Below, piece by piece: positions 1 to 8,603 of a DNA stretch of 64,000 nt (the stretch's first letter is position 1; each line of letters opens with the position of its first letter). Location: NCBI RefSeq assembly GCF_016592155.1, contig NZ_AP024237.1, forward strand, positions 4,588,001 to 4,652,000, given 5' to 3'. The position numbers were made by a program, and so were the translations under genes. The notes beneath the pieces were generated by a model. That model ran no database searches and was not told where the DNA came from. It saw only the letters and a list, made by a program, of their open reading frames with translations. Source of the DNA: Mycobacterium heckeshornense (GTDB taxonomy: Bacteria > Actinomycetota > Actinomycetes > Mycobacteriales > Mycobacteriaceae).

Positions 1-2
1 AG

Positions 3-377
3 CCCGGCGGCGCTGACTATTCCGAAATCGCCACTGTCATCAAAACAAATTCCCGACCCCATGACTGCGTCGTGTTCGCCGCTGCAAACCATGAACCGCT
101 GCGCGCGGCGGCCGCTGCCCGCCCTGATGCGTTCAGGCACCTCGACGATGTGGCGGCCGGCACCCCAGGTTCCTATGCCGCCCAGCTGTGGACCCAGGAC
201 CTTCCGCTCGATAGTGACGCGGTTAAGCCCCGGCTGGCGCGTTGCACGGTGTTGTGGGCCGTGATTGACCGCTCGACACCATCACCTGCCGTGAATGTAG
301 CCGAGCAGCAGGGCTTCACGGTGGATCACCAGTGGATTCTGCACCGCAGCAACGTTATTAGGCTGAAACGACCTTGA
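3..377 (+). CDS. C-terminal part of an unidentified protein, cut by the window edge
   Basis: One reading frame is open from the first bases of the window to a TGA at 375-377, so only the last 124 codons of a longer gene are present. The visible part is a mixed alpha/beta-looking domain with no membrane segment and a basic end (IRLKRP). It loosely resembles the soluble C-terminal domains of mycobacterial polytopic glycosyltransferases (motifs such as GDYRA..DCVVFA and a late LWAVID strand), but this is an impression, not an assignment. The gene converges on the GH16 gene that ends at 389. Confidence 0.5.
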   Translation, partial: PGGADYSEIATVIKTNSRPHDCVVFAAANHEPLRAAAAARPDAFRHLDDVAAGTPGSYAAQLWTQDLPLDSDAVKPRLARCTVLWAVIDRSTPSPAVNVAEQQGFTVDHQWILHRSNVIRLKRP

Positions 378-388
378 GCCGCAGGAGC

Positions 389-1231
389 TTACCAGACGCG
401 GATGTAGTCGATGAGCATTTGCGCCGGGAAGGTGCCAAGCGCAGGATCGCCGGCACCCACTCCACCGACAGCAAGAGTAAACATAGGTGTCATCCAGTAA
501 CCGGGGTTGTTGAACGGCCACCGCATGTCGTCAGGAGGGCCGCCGTAGACGTGGATGGGCTTGGGCGGCACACTGAAGTAAGGCACCCCGTCTCGCGAGA
601 AATGGAAACCATCCTCATACCATCCCATTTGCCAGGTGTGCCAGCCGCCGTCCACTAAGCCGGGAATCGATTTGCCTTCCCACGTTTTCCCGTTGGATGC
701 CGCATGAACGGTGGTTCCCGGAGGCCATTCGCCGTTGCCGTACCACTCGAAAATGTCGACCTCCCCATCCGGCAGAGGATCCTCTTGAACAGTCCAGAAC
801 GACGGCCAGAGGCCGGGATACAAACAGTCGAGCTTGATGCGGGCTTCCCACGTGTGACCGATGGGGCCACGCCAGTTGCCTCGCACTTTGCCGCTGTAAT
901 ACTGGTCGCCCTCTCGGGTGGCTTGTAACACGAGATTGGAATTGCCGTCGAGAAACACGTTTTGGGCGCGGTAGATTCCCTCGACCGGCGGGAACACGTC
1001 GTCCTGCCAGGTCTGCACCGTCCACTTGGCCGGATCGGGACCCGAGCCCGCCGGGCCGTCGAACTCGTCTGAGAAAATATATTTCCCGCCGGCGGAGCCA
1101 GCCGGCGCGGCTGGCGGCGGTACCGGAGCAGGTGCGTTGGGAGAAGATGGGTGAGCCCACGCCTGGGGCAAGCGCATCGCCGCCACGAGCGCGCCAATCC
1201 CCGTCATCAACAACATGCTGCGACGATCCAT
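389..1231 (-). CDS. Exported GH16 family endo-beta-1,3-glucanase-like protein (copy 1)
   Basis: This is a secreted beta-glucanase-fold enzyme expected to hydrolyse internal beta-1,3-glucosidic bonds. The N-terminus MDRRSMLLMTG plus a hydrophobic stretch ending in AWA is a twin-arginine type signal peptide. A Pro/Ala linker follows, then the GH16 jelly roll. The catalytic E-x-D-x-x-E signature is seen as EVDIFEW at about residues 157-163. It closely resembles M. tuberculosis Rv0315 in length and motifs. The start was set at the ATG that begins the RR signal; an in-frame GTG lies five codons upstream at 1246. It lies in tandem with a second GH16 gene, with a 174-bp gap (1232-1405) in which nothing else was recognised. 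Confidence 0.88.
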   Translation of the reverse strand: MDRRSMLLMTGIGALVAAMRLPQAWAHPSSPNAPAPVPPPAAPAGSAGGKYIFSDEFDGPAGSGPDPAKWTVQTWQDDVFPPVEGIYRAQNVFLDGNSNLVLQATREGDQYYSGKVRGNWRGPIGHTWEARIKLDCLYPGLWPSFWTVQEDPLPDGEVDIFEWYGNGEWPPGTTVHAASNGKTWEGKSIPGLVDGGWHTWQMGWYEDGFHFSRDGVPYFSVPPKPIHVYGGPPDDMRWPFNNPGYWMTPMFTLAVGGVGAGDPALGTFPAQMLIDYIRVW

Positions 1232-1405
1232 TTCACAAACCACCAATCGTTACAAGCTGAAAATCAGATCGGACGCAAAACGCTGTGAGCTCAACGTTTG
1301 CAAACGGTGCTGGAATCGATCCATTTGACTCCGTGGCGCCGTGACGAATTCCGGATATGCGCCTACCCCGCACATCGCCGATGCCACCGGACCGCATGCG
1401 GCTGT

Positions 1406-2260
1406 TCACCACACCCGGACCCAGTCGATCAGCATGTCGGCCGGATAGGTACCCGGCCGCGGATCGCCGCCACCCGAGCCGGCAACGGCCAGGTTCAATA
1501 CCGGATATACCTGGTAGCCAGGGTCATTGAACGGCCAATCGGCAAGTGATTTCGCCGGAACTTCAAAGTACGGTGGTGCACCGTCCACGTAGTCTTTCCA
1601 GAAGCGGATACCGGCCTCATCCCACTGGCAGCGCCAGGTGTGCCATCCGGTGTCGATCGCTATCTTGTGCGTCGCCCATTCGGAGCCGTTTGCTTTGGTG
1701 TGCACCGTGGTTGCCGAAGGCCAGTTGCCGTTGCCATACCATTCGAACACGTCGATTTCGCCCCGATCGTCATTACCCAACCAGAAGGCCGGCCAGCAAC
1801 CCGCAGTGAGACAGTCCAGTTTTACCCGCGCTTCCCAGGTATGACCGATGCCACCCCGCCACGGGCTTTGGATTTTACCGCTGTAGTAGGTGTTTCCGTC
1901 TTTTGCGGCACGGATCACGAGATTGGATTTGCCGTCGAGAAACACATTTCTGCGATCGTCACGGTATTGCCCGACGTTCTCCGGCCTCTCCCAAAACGTC
2001 GGATCCTTCATCGACTCGCGGGCACGCGCAACCGTCCACTTGGACCGGTCAGGGGCCGAACCCGCGGGGCCATCGAATTCGTCGTGGAACAGGTAACTGC
2101 CCGCCGCGGCGTTGCCGGGCGGTGCTGCCGGGGGTGGCACCCGGTTCGCCGGTGCGCCGTGTCCGGATGCCGACGCCCCGGCAGATGGCACGGGCACCCC
2201 GGCAGCCAGCACACCGACCCCCGCCATCAGCATCAGACTGCGACGATTCAACTCAGCCAC
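1406..2260 (-). CDS. Exported GH16 family endo-beta-1,3-glucanase-like protein (copy 2)
   Basis: This is a paralogue of the neighbouring GH16 gene and the closer match to M. tuberculosis Rv0315 (shared motifs HDEFDGPAGS, WRGGIG.TWEAR, DWPFNDPGY). The signal peptide starts with LNRRSLMLMAG, again of twin-arginine type, followed by a Pro/Ala-rich linker. The catalytic signature is GEIDVFEWYGNG near residues 165-176, so both acidic catalytic residues are present. The start is a GTG at 2260. Two different GH16 copies in tandem suggest duplication followed by divergence in substrate. The mycobacterial cell has no known beta-1,3-glucan, so the natural target is likely external or a glucan of another linkage; this is inference. 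Confidence 0.9.
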   Translation of the reverse strand: MAELNRRSLMLMAGVGVLAAGVPVPSAGASASGHGAPANRVPPPAAPPGNAAAGSYLFHDEFDGPAGSAPDRSKWTVARARESMKDPTFWERPENVGQYRDDRRNVFLDGKSNLVIRAAKDGNTYYSGKIQSPWRGGIGHTWEARVKLDCLTAGCWPAFWLGNDDRGEIDVFEWYGNGNWPSATTVHTKANGSEWATHKIAIDTGWHTWRCQWDEAGIRFWKDYVDGAPPYFEVPAKSLADWPFNDPGYQVYPVLNLAVAGSGGGDPRPGTYPADMLIDWVRVW

Positions 2261-2377
2261 AGCTCGAATGAAACCATGCGCCGTGGGGGCGCGCAGACTG
2301 GCCCGCCGCTGGGTCCGCGCCGAGGGACCGTTTCGCAGGTCAGGACCGCAGCCACGGGCGACAGCCGTGCGACACCG

Positions 2378-2770
2378 TTACGACGTCCCTTCCGTCTCGT
2401 CTGGATCGTCGAGGACGCTGACCGCAATGCCGTACGGCAGGAACCGGACCTTGCGGGCCGGGTCGGTGTTGTTTTTGTTGGCGCGCAGCGCATCGAGCTC
2501 GGTCGCGTACACCTCCTCGACGTGGGCGCCGCCGTCGTCTCCCACGGTGTAGATCACCCACACCCCGTCGCCGGTTTCGCCCGTCGTTTCCGGCTCGGGT
2601 CGCGAGCGCCGCGCCATGTCCTCGAAAAACGCCGACCATCCCGCCCGTTCGCCGGGTCCGGTCAAGAATCGGCCGATCCGCTCGAACAGGTCACGAAGTC
2701 CTTCGCCCGCCTCGCGGATTACCCGATCGAAATCTTCGGGATCGAATCCGAACGCACCGTCGTCGCGCAT
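2378..2770 (-). CDS. Conserved hypothetical protein, Rv0313-like
   Basis: A 130-residue acidic soluble protein starting MRDDGAFGFDPEDFD. No signal peptide or membrane helix is visible. The C-terminal half contains a compact beta-rich stretch (WVIYTVGDDGGAHVEEVYAT) and a conserved FLPYGI segment. Length and position next to the Hsp70-like gene match M. tuberculosis Rv0313. An upstream in-frame start at 2791 exists, but the 2770 start gives the family length. Function unknown. Confidence 0.75.
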   Translation of the reverse strand: MRDDGAFGFDPEDFDRVIREAGEGLRDLFERIGRFLTGPGERAGWSAFFEDMARRSRPEPETTGETGDGVWVIYTVGDDGGAHVEEVYATELDALRANKNNTDPARKVRFLPYGIAVSVLDDPDETEGTS

Positions 2771-2859
2771 CACACAACCCTTCTGCCGCACCGGCCACCT
2801 TCAGTGTGCGCGCAGCACACGAAGTCGCGCCACGTCCAGTTGCGGACGGGGGATGTCCC

Positions 2860-4317
2860 CTACGGTCCCGGCGGCGGTGCCGGCGGGGGCGGGTTGATCG
2901 GGATCGGCACGGTGACGAACGGCAGTCGCAGATACATCGTCATCGGCGGCATGGCAGGCGCCGGAGGTGGCGGCGCGGCCGGAGGTGGTGGCGGCGGCGC
3001 GGCCGGTGGCGCGGCCGGCGGTGCAGGCGGCGCTTCCGGGGCGGGCTGCGGTGCCGGGGCGGCGGGCGCCACATAGGCCGGTGCTTGAGGTGCCGGAGTC
3101 CGATGCACCGGGGCGGGGTGCGGAGCCACGACCGGTGCCGGCTCCGGGATCGTTTCGGGCGGCGGGGACGGTGCTGCGGTCGGTGGGGCAGGCGCGGCGG
3201 GCGGCGCAGGCGACGCGACCGGTGGCGGTGCAGCCGGCGGCGCAGAGGCGGCCGGGGCCGGCGGTTGCGCGGTCGGCGGCGCGGGTGCCTGTTCGGTCGG
3301 GATGACCACGCCCCCGCCAGGCTGCGGTCGCTGACTCACCGTCGGCCGCACGTCGACGACCAGCGAAACGACCAGCGCCACAACGCCAATGAGGAACGCC
3401 GCGGCCGCCGCACTGCCGACCAGCAGGATCGGCCGGTGCCGCCGCGGAGTCTGCTCGTCGGTGTCTTCGGGCAGCGCGCTATACGCCAGCGCCCCGCTGG
3501 CGGGGCCGGCTTGCCCGGAAACGTCGAGGTAGGTCGGGGCGACCGCGTACTGATCGACCTCACCGGTGCCCGGATCTTGCGCGTAGGCCAAAGCCGCGGT
3601 CGACGAGGCGAACAGTGGGGCGTTCGCCGACGCTAACGCCGCCCCCCGGGCCAAGGCCGTGTCCGGCTCCTCGGGCGCGCTCACGGGAAGAGTCGTCGCC
3701 TCCTCCAGGCGGGGCTTGATGGGCACGACGTCGACGCCGCAGCCAACGATGAACACACCCTCCGGGCGAGGTCCCAGCGACTCCAGGCCAGACACCATCG
3801 ACGTCAGCTCCGCCGCGTCGGCCGCCAGCTCGGCCGTGTCGCCTTCGCCCCAGACCGTGTTCACGAGCCGTCGATGCAAGTCAACGATCGAGCCATCGGT
3901 GCAGTTGACGACGGCCAAGGTGGCACTTCGCGGCTCGGCGAACAGCAACGCGATGTGCTGGTAGCCCAGTGCGGTGCCGACCGTCTGCGCGAGGGCCGCG
4001 GCAGCCAGCAACGGACCGACCAGCATCACTCCGTCGATTTGCCGGCTATCCAGGGCATCGCGCAACACGGGAGCGTCTTCGGCGTCGGTCCACGTCACGC
4101 CGGTCGACGTCAACCGATAGCCGGCCTCCAGCGCGGCTTCGCGGGTGCCCAGGATTGCTGCGATCACCTGATCCGCCACCGCTGCGCTTGCCGACTCGCC
4201 GTCGACCGTCACCTCGAAGTGGTCTTCGTCGACGGTGACGCCGTCCGCGTTTTCGCCCTCGACCAGCACCATGCGGACCGTAGTGGGTGCCGTCGACACC
4301 CCGAGTACGATGTCCAC
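2860..4317 (-). CDS. Membrane-anchored protein with actin-like cytosolic domain and Pro/Ala-rich exterior tail
   Basis: The first ~280 residues look like a degenerate sugar-kinase/actin fold (opening DIVLGVSTAPTTVRMVLVEG, later IALLFAEPRSATLAVV). One membrane segment follows at about residues 310-335 (LLVGSAAAAAFLIGVVALVV), and then a very Pro/Ala-rich exterior tail ends in FVTVPIPINPPPP. The start is taken as GTG at 4317 because GGAGGAG stands just upstream of it; a longer ATG start at 4344 would bury that ribosome site in coding sequence. The domain order copies that of the larger neighbour at 4615-6552 (cytosolic actin-like domain, one helix, proline-rich tail), so the two may act together. 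Function unknown. Confidence 0.75.
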   Translation of the reverse strand: MDIVLGVSTAPTTVRMVLVEGENADGVTVDEDHFEVTVDGESASAAVADQVIAAILGTREAALEAGYRLTSTGVTWTDAEDAPVLRDALDSRQIDGVMLVGPLLAAAALAQTVGTALGYQHIALLFAEPRSATLAVVNCTDGSIVDLHRRLVNTVWGEGDTAELAADAAELTSMVSGLESLGPRPEGVFIVGCGVDVVPIKPRLEEATTLPVSAPEEPDTALARGAALASANAPLFASSTAALAYAQDPGTGEVDQYAVAPTYLDVSGQAGPASGALAYSALPEDTDEQTPRRHRPILLVGSAAAAAFLIGVVALVVSLVVDVRPTVSQRPQPGGGVVIPTEQAPAPPTAQPPAPAASAPPAAPPPVASPAPPAAPAPPTAAPSPPPETIPEPAPVVAPHPAPVHRTPAPQAPAYVAPAAPAPQPAPEAPPAPPAAPPAAPPPPPPAAPPPPAPAMPPMTMYLRLPFVTVPIPINPPPPAPPPGP

Positions 4318-4614
4318 AACTCCTCCAAAGTACTTTGCTGCCACGGTCTGGCGGAGGAGTGCACCGCGCGGGCCGCCATCTGCAAACTTCGTCGCCGCAT
4401 CCGGATGCGGCGTTACACCCGATTAGCTGGACCTATGAAGTTCTTGTCGAAGTGAGACGGCAGCGGCACCCGATGGACCCCGCCGACCTGGGTAGTTCAA
4501 CCCTACCCGCAGACGTGCGGACAGGGACCCGGACAGCGAGATGGATCGGCCGACATAGCTGTGCCGCCCCAGCCGCGTTGCGGCCTGGGCGGTCCCGGTC
4601 GGGCAGTTTTGCGG

Positions 4615-6552
4615 TCAGTAACCGCCGGGATTCACAAAGGGGTTCTGCGGGGGGTTCGGCGCCTGAGACTGCGGAACCTGAATGGGTATGGGGACGGGCA
4701 CCAACGGCACCGTCAACCACTCGGTGGTCATGGGCACCGTCGTGGTGGTGGTCGTCGTCGTGGTGGGCGACGGCGTGGTGGTCGTCGTCGTCGTGGTCGT
4801 GGTGGTCGTAGTCGTCGTGGTCGGCTGGGTCGTGGTCGTCGGCGCCGCGCGGTATGTCGTCGTCACCGGCGGCGGCGGCGGTGGCGGTTCGGAAGACGGC
4901 GGAGGGGGCGGTGGCTCTTCAACGCTGCTCGGTGGCGGCACCGCGCTCGGCGGCGGGGGCGCGAGACTCGGTGACGGCGGCGGGGAGCTGAGTGCGGGCA
5001 GCGGCGCCACAGTCGTCGGGCTCGGCGACGCGGGAGGCACCTGTCGTTCGGTCGTGCTCGTCAACGACAACGCCACCCCGCCGATCGCGGTCATCGAGAC
5101 CAGACCCGCGAGCCCGACGAGCAACTGCGGCAGGCGGTTTCGCCGCTGTCGCTCGACCGGCGGTTTAATGGTCGGCAGCAGCTGCGACGGCGTGGCGCGG
5201 CCATCGTCGTCGTAGAAGCTGTAAAACGAGCCGGTAAACGGCACCGGTTCGTTGCCGGTGTCGTCGGCCTCCGACCAGGCCAGCTGTCGCGGCGTGGCGT
5301 CGTCACCGGCAAGCACATCGCCGTTGATCGCGCCGAAACCACCGGTAGACAACCCGAATGTGTCCTCTAGCGTGCTGACCCCGCCCTCTACCGTGTTCAA
5401 ATTGTCCGGAGGCGAGGTGAACCCGCCGGTCGACGAACGCATGCTGCCGGTGACCGCACCAGCCATTGCTGCGATCGCCGTCGGCGCTTCGAGCTTCTCA
5501 TCGACCGCCTCGGCTCGGGGTTGCGCCGCGAGCATCATGGCTCCGACCGCAGCGGCGAGTTCGGGTTGCAAAGCGGTCACGACCGGAAGCTTCGTGTGAG
5601 ACGAAAGGCGTTCTGCCACAATCGGTATTCTGGCTGAACCACCGGCCATCGCCACCGCGGCGAGGCCGGTGCGGCCGATCTTGGTGCGCGCCAGCATGTC
5701 GTCGAATGCGCAGAACACACCGTTGAGTCGATCGTGTATCAAACTCTCCAGATCGGATCGTCTGACCCGGATTCGACCGTTTTTGCCTGGAACGTCGACC
5801 GCTAGTTCGGTCGCCGGCTCGGTGGACAACCGCTCCTTGGCGCGGCGGCATTCCTCGAGGAGCCCAGTCAGGTCTGCGACCGCAGCGGTGCTGGCGGGAT
5901 CGGCCTGAGCGCTATGGCCGATGCCGTCCAGTGCATGCATCAGCAGCGCCTGGTCAATGGTGTCGCCGGAGAATCCGGAATGGCGAAGCGTTTTGGCGAT
6001 CGGCGTGAACCCGGACGCGGCGTCAGCCAACGTGATGCTGGTGCCGCCACCACCGAAATCGAACAAAGCGACCACACCGTCGGCCGGCAACCGCGCCTGC
6101 GAGTTCAACGCCGTCAACGCCGCCATCGCATCGGAGACAAGACGCGGGGCTACCCCAATTCGGACGAAACCCGCATGCGTGCTTAGTGCATCCTGCAGCG
6201 CTCGCAGCGCATCGATTTCCCAGTGCGCGGGTGCGGCAATCGCGATATCTGCGGCCGCGGGGTCGGCGCCTATCGTGCCAATCAGCGCGTCGAGTGCTTC
6301 GACCAGCAATAGGGCCGGGTCGTGTGTCGAGCCGGTGCCTGATGCCAGTGTCTTGGCCTCACCGACCCTTTCCACGAAACCGGCCATCAGGATCCCTTTT
6401 TCGGAGAAATTCGAATCCTCCACGGGGACACCGAGTTCAGGTGCGCGGTGCGGGTAGAGGGTCAACATGGCGCGACGCGTGACGGGTGGAGTGCCGTTAC
6501 GCGCCGCGACTAGGTTGGTGGTCCCGATCGACAACCCCAGTGGGTCGTACAT
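4615..6552 (-). CDS. Hsp70-like membrane protein with Pro/Thr-rich extracytoplasmic tail, Rv0312-like
   Basis: Residues 1 to about 340 carry an Hsp70/DnaK nucleotide-binding fold: LSIGTTN (phosphate 1), VVALFDFGGGGTSITL (phosphate 2), and AVAMAGGSARIP (adenosine motif). No DnaK peptide-binding domain follows. Instead there is a linker, a basic patch (RQRRNRLPQ), one membrane helix (LLVGLAGLVSMTAIGGVALSL), and a long Pro/Ser/Thr-rich tail with poly-threonine runs ending in VPIPIQVPQ. This matches M. tuberculosis Rv0312, described as proline- and threonine-rich. The expected topology is ATPase in the cytosol and tail in the envelope. The tail is a plausible substrate for O-mannosylation because of its Thr/Pro content (inference). 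Confidence 0.85.
   Translation of the reverse strand: MYDPLGLSIGTTNLVAARNGTPPVTRRAMLTLYPHRAPELGVPVEDSNFSEKGILMAGFVERVGEAKTLASGTGSTHDPALLLVEALDALIGTIGADPAAADIAIAAPAHWEIDALRALQDALSTHAGFVRIGVAPRLVSDAMAALTALNSQARLPADGVVALFDFGGGGTSITLADAASGFTPIAKTLRHSGFSGDTIDQALLMHALDGIGHSAQADPASTAAVADLTGLLEECRRAKERLSTEPATELAVDVPGKNGRIRVRRSDLESLIHDRLNGVFCAFDDMLARTKIGRTGLAAVAMAGGSARIPIVAERLSSHTKLPVVTALQPELAAAVGAMMLAAQPRAEAVDEKLEAPTAIAAMAGAVTGSMRSSTGGFTSPPDNLNTVEGGVSTLEDTFGLSTGGFGAINGDVLAGDDATPRQLAWSEADDTGNEPVPFTGSFYSFYDDDGRATPSQLLPTIKPPVERQRRNRLPQLLVGLAGLVSMTAIGGVALSLTSTTERQVPPASPSPTTVAPLPALSSPPPSPSLAPPPPSAVPPPSSVEEPPPPPPSSEPPPPPPPVTTTYRAAPTTTTQPTTTTTTTTTTTTTTTTPSPTTTTTTTTTVPMTTEWLTVPLVPVPIPIQVPQSQAPNPPQNPFVNPGGY
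4735..4830. repeat. Trinucleotide-rich low-complexity tract encoding poly-threonine
   Basis: The plus strand is a run of GTG/GTC triplets, read on the minus strand as ACC/ACG/ACA threonine codons in the tail of the Hsp70-like gene. Codon usage is mixed rather than a single repeated triplet, but the run is still prone to length change and to assembly error. Confidence 0.8.
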
Positions 6553-6708
6553 AAAGCGAATACTTTCGTCGATAACCGTCGGTGGCCAGCGTCAACCATA
6601 GCCACAGTCCGTGCCGATGCGGATCTGCGGCAACCTCATTGGTATGCGCTCGATGCTGTTGTGTCACCGAAGCGAGACCTCAAGCATCTTGACAGGGTCG
6701 CCCAGGGC

Positions 6709-7938
6709 TCACACCACGGTGAGCGGCAACGATCGTCTCGGCTGGAACCGAAATGTCGATCCGCGACTGAGCTTGGCCACCGACACCTCGGGCAATTCGG
6801 CGGCAGCGGTGTCGGTTTCGATGAACTCGGCCGCCCAGTCGCTAGTCGTTCCAGCGACGCGAGGCTGGACATGCGGGTCTACCGCGGTGGCGATCGACTG
6901 CAATGGCAGCGTGGAATCTGGTGCACACAACGAAATCCAGGCGCCGTCGTCGTGAGCCGGTGAGCGATGCACGATTAGCCGCTCGTCGGCGATGTCAGCA
7001 GCGACGTACCCGGCAGGGTTGAACAGCGGATGCAATTCCAGGACCCTCAAGACGCCCTCGACACCACCCGGCAACGACAACGCCCGATGAATGCGTTGGG
7101 CGCCAAGCCCCGCGACGCCGGTGAGCTGCCGGGTGCACACCGAGGTGGCCAGTTCGCCGTCAGCCCCGGCGCGTTTGCGAACCGCCATCGCGAATGACAA
7201 GTACAGCAAATGCATCTGCAAACACACCTCGTCGGCGATGCGCACCAGCGCCGAATGCGAGAACGCGCCGAAGTCGAGGTCGGAAACCAGCGGCCCGGAG
7301 TAGTCGGCCAGGCCCTCCTGGGATCGATCGATCGCACCAAGTTCCCAGCTCGCCGCTCGGGTCCGGCCAACCATGTCGAGCGCGGGGATACCCTCGGCCG
7401 GCGGGTGCGACTCGTCGATGATCACCGTCCAGGCGCAGTGCGGATGCCGATCCGACGGCACCCGGGGTGGCCGGTGGATGGGACGCATCCGCGCCCGCGG
7501 GTTGGTTGCCACCGCGGTGGCGTCGAACGTCGGGTCCTCGATGGTGTGACACATGCCGAAGACGTACTCGTCACCCATCGGCTCCACGTCGAGCAGCGCG
7601 CCGCAGTGGTCGAGGTGAAATTCACCATGCCAACGGTCGTGCACGGTGTAGCGGAAATCCATGAACTGCGGCGGTGCGCCGATATCAAGTTGAAGCCCCT
7701 TGAAGATGGTCGGCACGTCATCGCCCTCGTAATTCAGCGCCCGCTGCATGCGTTTGGTGTAAATCGGGCTCGCGCCCGCCCACTCCTCGATGGCGATCTG
7801 CAGCATCTCCTCGCGGCCGAAAGCCTCAATGCACCAAGCCATCCCGGAGCGATCAATCATGTGCCCGATCAGAAGCAGCTCGGGAACAAGATCGGCCAGC
7901 TGCTCGCGGGACAGCCGTGCATACCGGGATCGGGTCAC
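6709..7938 (-). CDS. Conserved hypothetical protein, Rv0311-like
   Basis: A 409-residue soluble protein with no signal peptide. It is rich in His, Cys and Asp in the middle (motifs RYTVHDRWHGEFHLDHCGAL, then MCHTIEDPTFDATA and RPIHRPPR), suggesting a metal or cofactor site, but no known fold was recognised. Size and position match M. tuberculosis Rv0311. The GTG start at 7938 is preceded at six bases by TATTTT (plus-strand 7945-7950), a TANNNT -10 box, so the transcript is probably leaderless. It is divergent from the TetR gene at 7977 and likely shares its operator. Confidence 0.75.
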   Translation of the reverse strand: MTRSRYARLSREQLADLVPELLLIGHMIDRSGMAWCIEAFGREEMLQIAIEEWAGASPIYTKRMQRALNYEGDDVPTIFKGLQLDIGAPPQFMDFRYTVHDRWHGEFHLDHCGALLDVEPMGDEYVFGMCHTIEDPTFDATAVATNPRARMRPIHRPPRVPSDRHPHCAWTVIIDESHPPAEGIPALDMVGRTRAASWELGAIDRSQEGLADYSGPLVSDLDFGAFSHSALVRIADEVCLQMHLLYLSFAMAVRKRAGADGELATSVCTRQLTGVAGLGAQRIHRALSLPGGVEGVLRVLELHPLFNPAGYVAADIADERLIVHRSPAHDDGAWISLCAPDSTLPLQSIATAVDPHVQPRVAGTTSDWAAEFIETDTAAAELPEVSVAKLSRGSTFRFQPRRSLPLTVV

Positions 7939-7976
7939 GCACCAAAAATAGAGCCGTCTATGTTATAAAGTCAATA
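7939..7976. promoter_or_regulatory. Divergent promoter with a palindromic TetR-type operator
   Basis: The 38-bp gap contains the inverted repeat ATAGA-GCCG-TCTAT at 7948-7961. Its left arm overlaps the minus-strand -10 TATTTT (7945-7950) of the Rv0311-like gene, and its right arm overlaps the plus-strand -10 candidate TATGTT (7960-7965) of the tetR gene. A regulator bound here would cover both -10 boxes at once. The sites are seen directly; the binding protein is inferred from the adjacent tetR gene. Confidence 0.6.
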
Positions 7977-8603
7977 ATGTCCGTCGCGTCAGGTCGCCCA
8001 GTGGTTCCCACCCGCCGTACCAGCGCGCCCCGCAAGCGCGGAGACGACACCCGCGCGAAGATCATCGACGAGACGGTGCGCTGCATCATCGAGGAGGGCT
8101 TCGAAGCCGCGACCGCCAAACACGTCGCCGAACGTGCCGGTGTGACGTGGGGAGTCATCCAGTACCACTTCGGTGACCGCAACGGTCTGCTGATGGCCGT
8201 CGTCGACGACGGGGTGGCCAAGCTGCTCGGCAGTCTGTCGTCGGCCGATGTCAGCGAGTTGCCGCTGCGCCGACGCATCGAGGTCGTCGTCGATACGGCG
8301 TGGGCGTGCTATAGCAGCCCCACCTCGATGGCGGCCTTCGAAATTCTGCGGGCCACCCGCGGCGGCCTCGGCCAGTCCTCGCGGCATCATTTGCGTGAGA
8401 TGAATTCCGCGATCAACCGGCTCGGCATGCTGATCTCCGACGACCCGGCCAATGACGGTGTTGCCGAAGTGATTTGGGCCACGCTACGAGGCGTGGTGCT
8501 GGCACAGATGCTGACCGGAATGCCCATCGACTGGCGGCGCGAGCGGCGCGCACTGATCGATATGGTCACCCATTACCTGCACCGTTGTGCTCCAATGACG
8601 TGA
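7977..8603 (+). CDS. TetR family transcriptional regulator
   Basis: The N-terminal helix-turn-helix domain is clear: RAKIIDETVRCIIEEGFEAA, TAKHVAERAGVTWGVIQYHF, DRNGLLMAVV at about residues 25-75. A ligand-binding helical domain of ~130 residues follows. The start was set at the ATG at 7977 rather than further upstream, because upstream extension would run through the promoter and operator. The stop overlaps the ATG of the next gene (TGATG), so the two are translationally coupled. It probably represses itself and the divergent Rv0311-like gene through the palindrome at 7948-7961 (inference). Confidence 0.88.
   Translation: MSVASGRPVVPTRRTSAPRKRGDDTRAKIIDETVRCIIEEGFEAATAKHVAERAGVTWGVIQYHFGDRNGLLMAVVDDGVAKLLGSLSSADVSELPLRRRIEVVVDTAWACYSSPTSMAAFEILRATRGGLGQSSRHHLREMNSAINRLGMLISDDPANDGVAEVIWATLRGVVLAQMLTGMPIDWRRERRALIDMVTHYLHRCAPMT

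Noticed and set aside
1640..3076. Long plus-strand frame of 478 codons
   Set aside because: It is the antisense shadow of the GH16 and following minus-strand genes, with composition typical of high-GC mirror frames and no domain content.
4735..4830. Possible CRISPR-like or tandem repeat array
   Set aside because: It is a coding GTG/GTC triplet run for threonine, without spacers or fixed repeat length.
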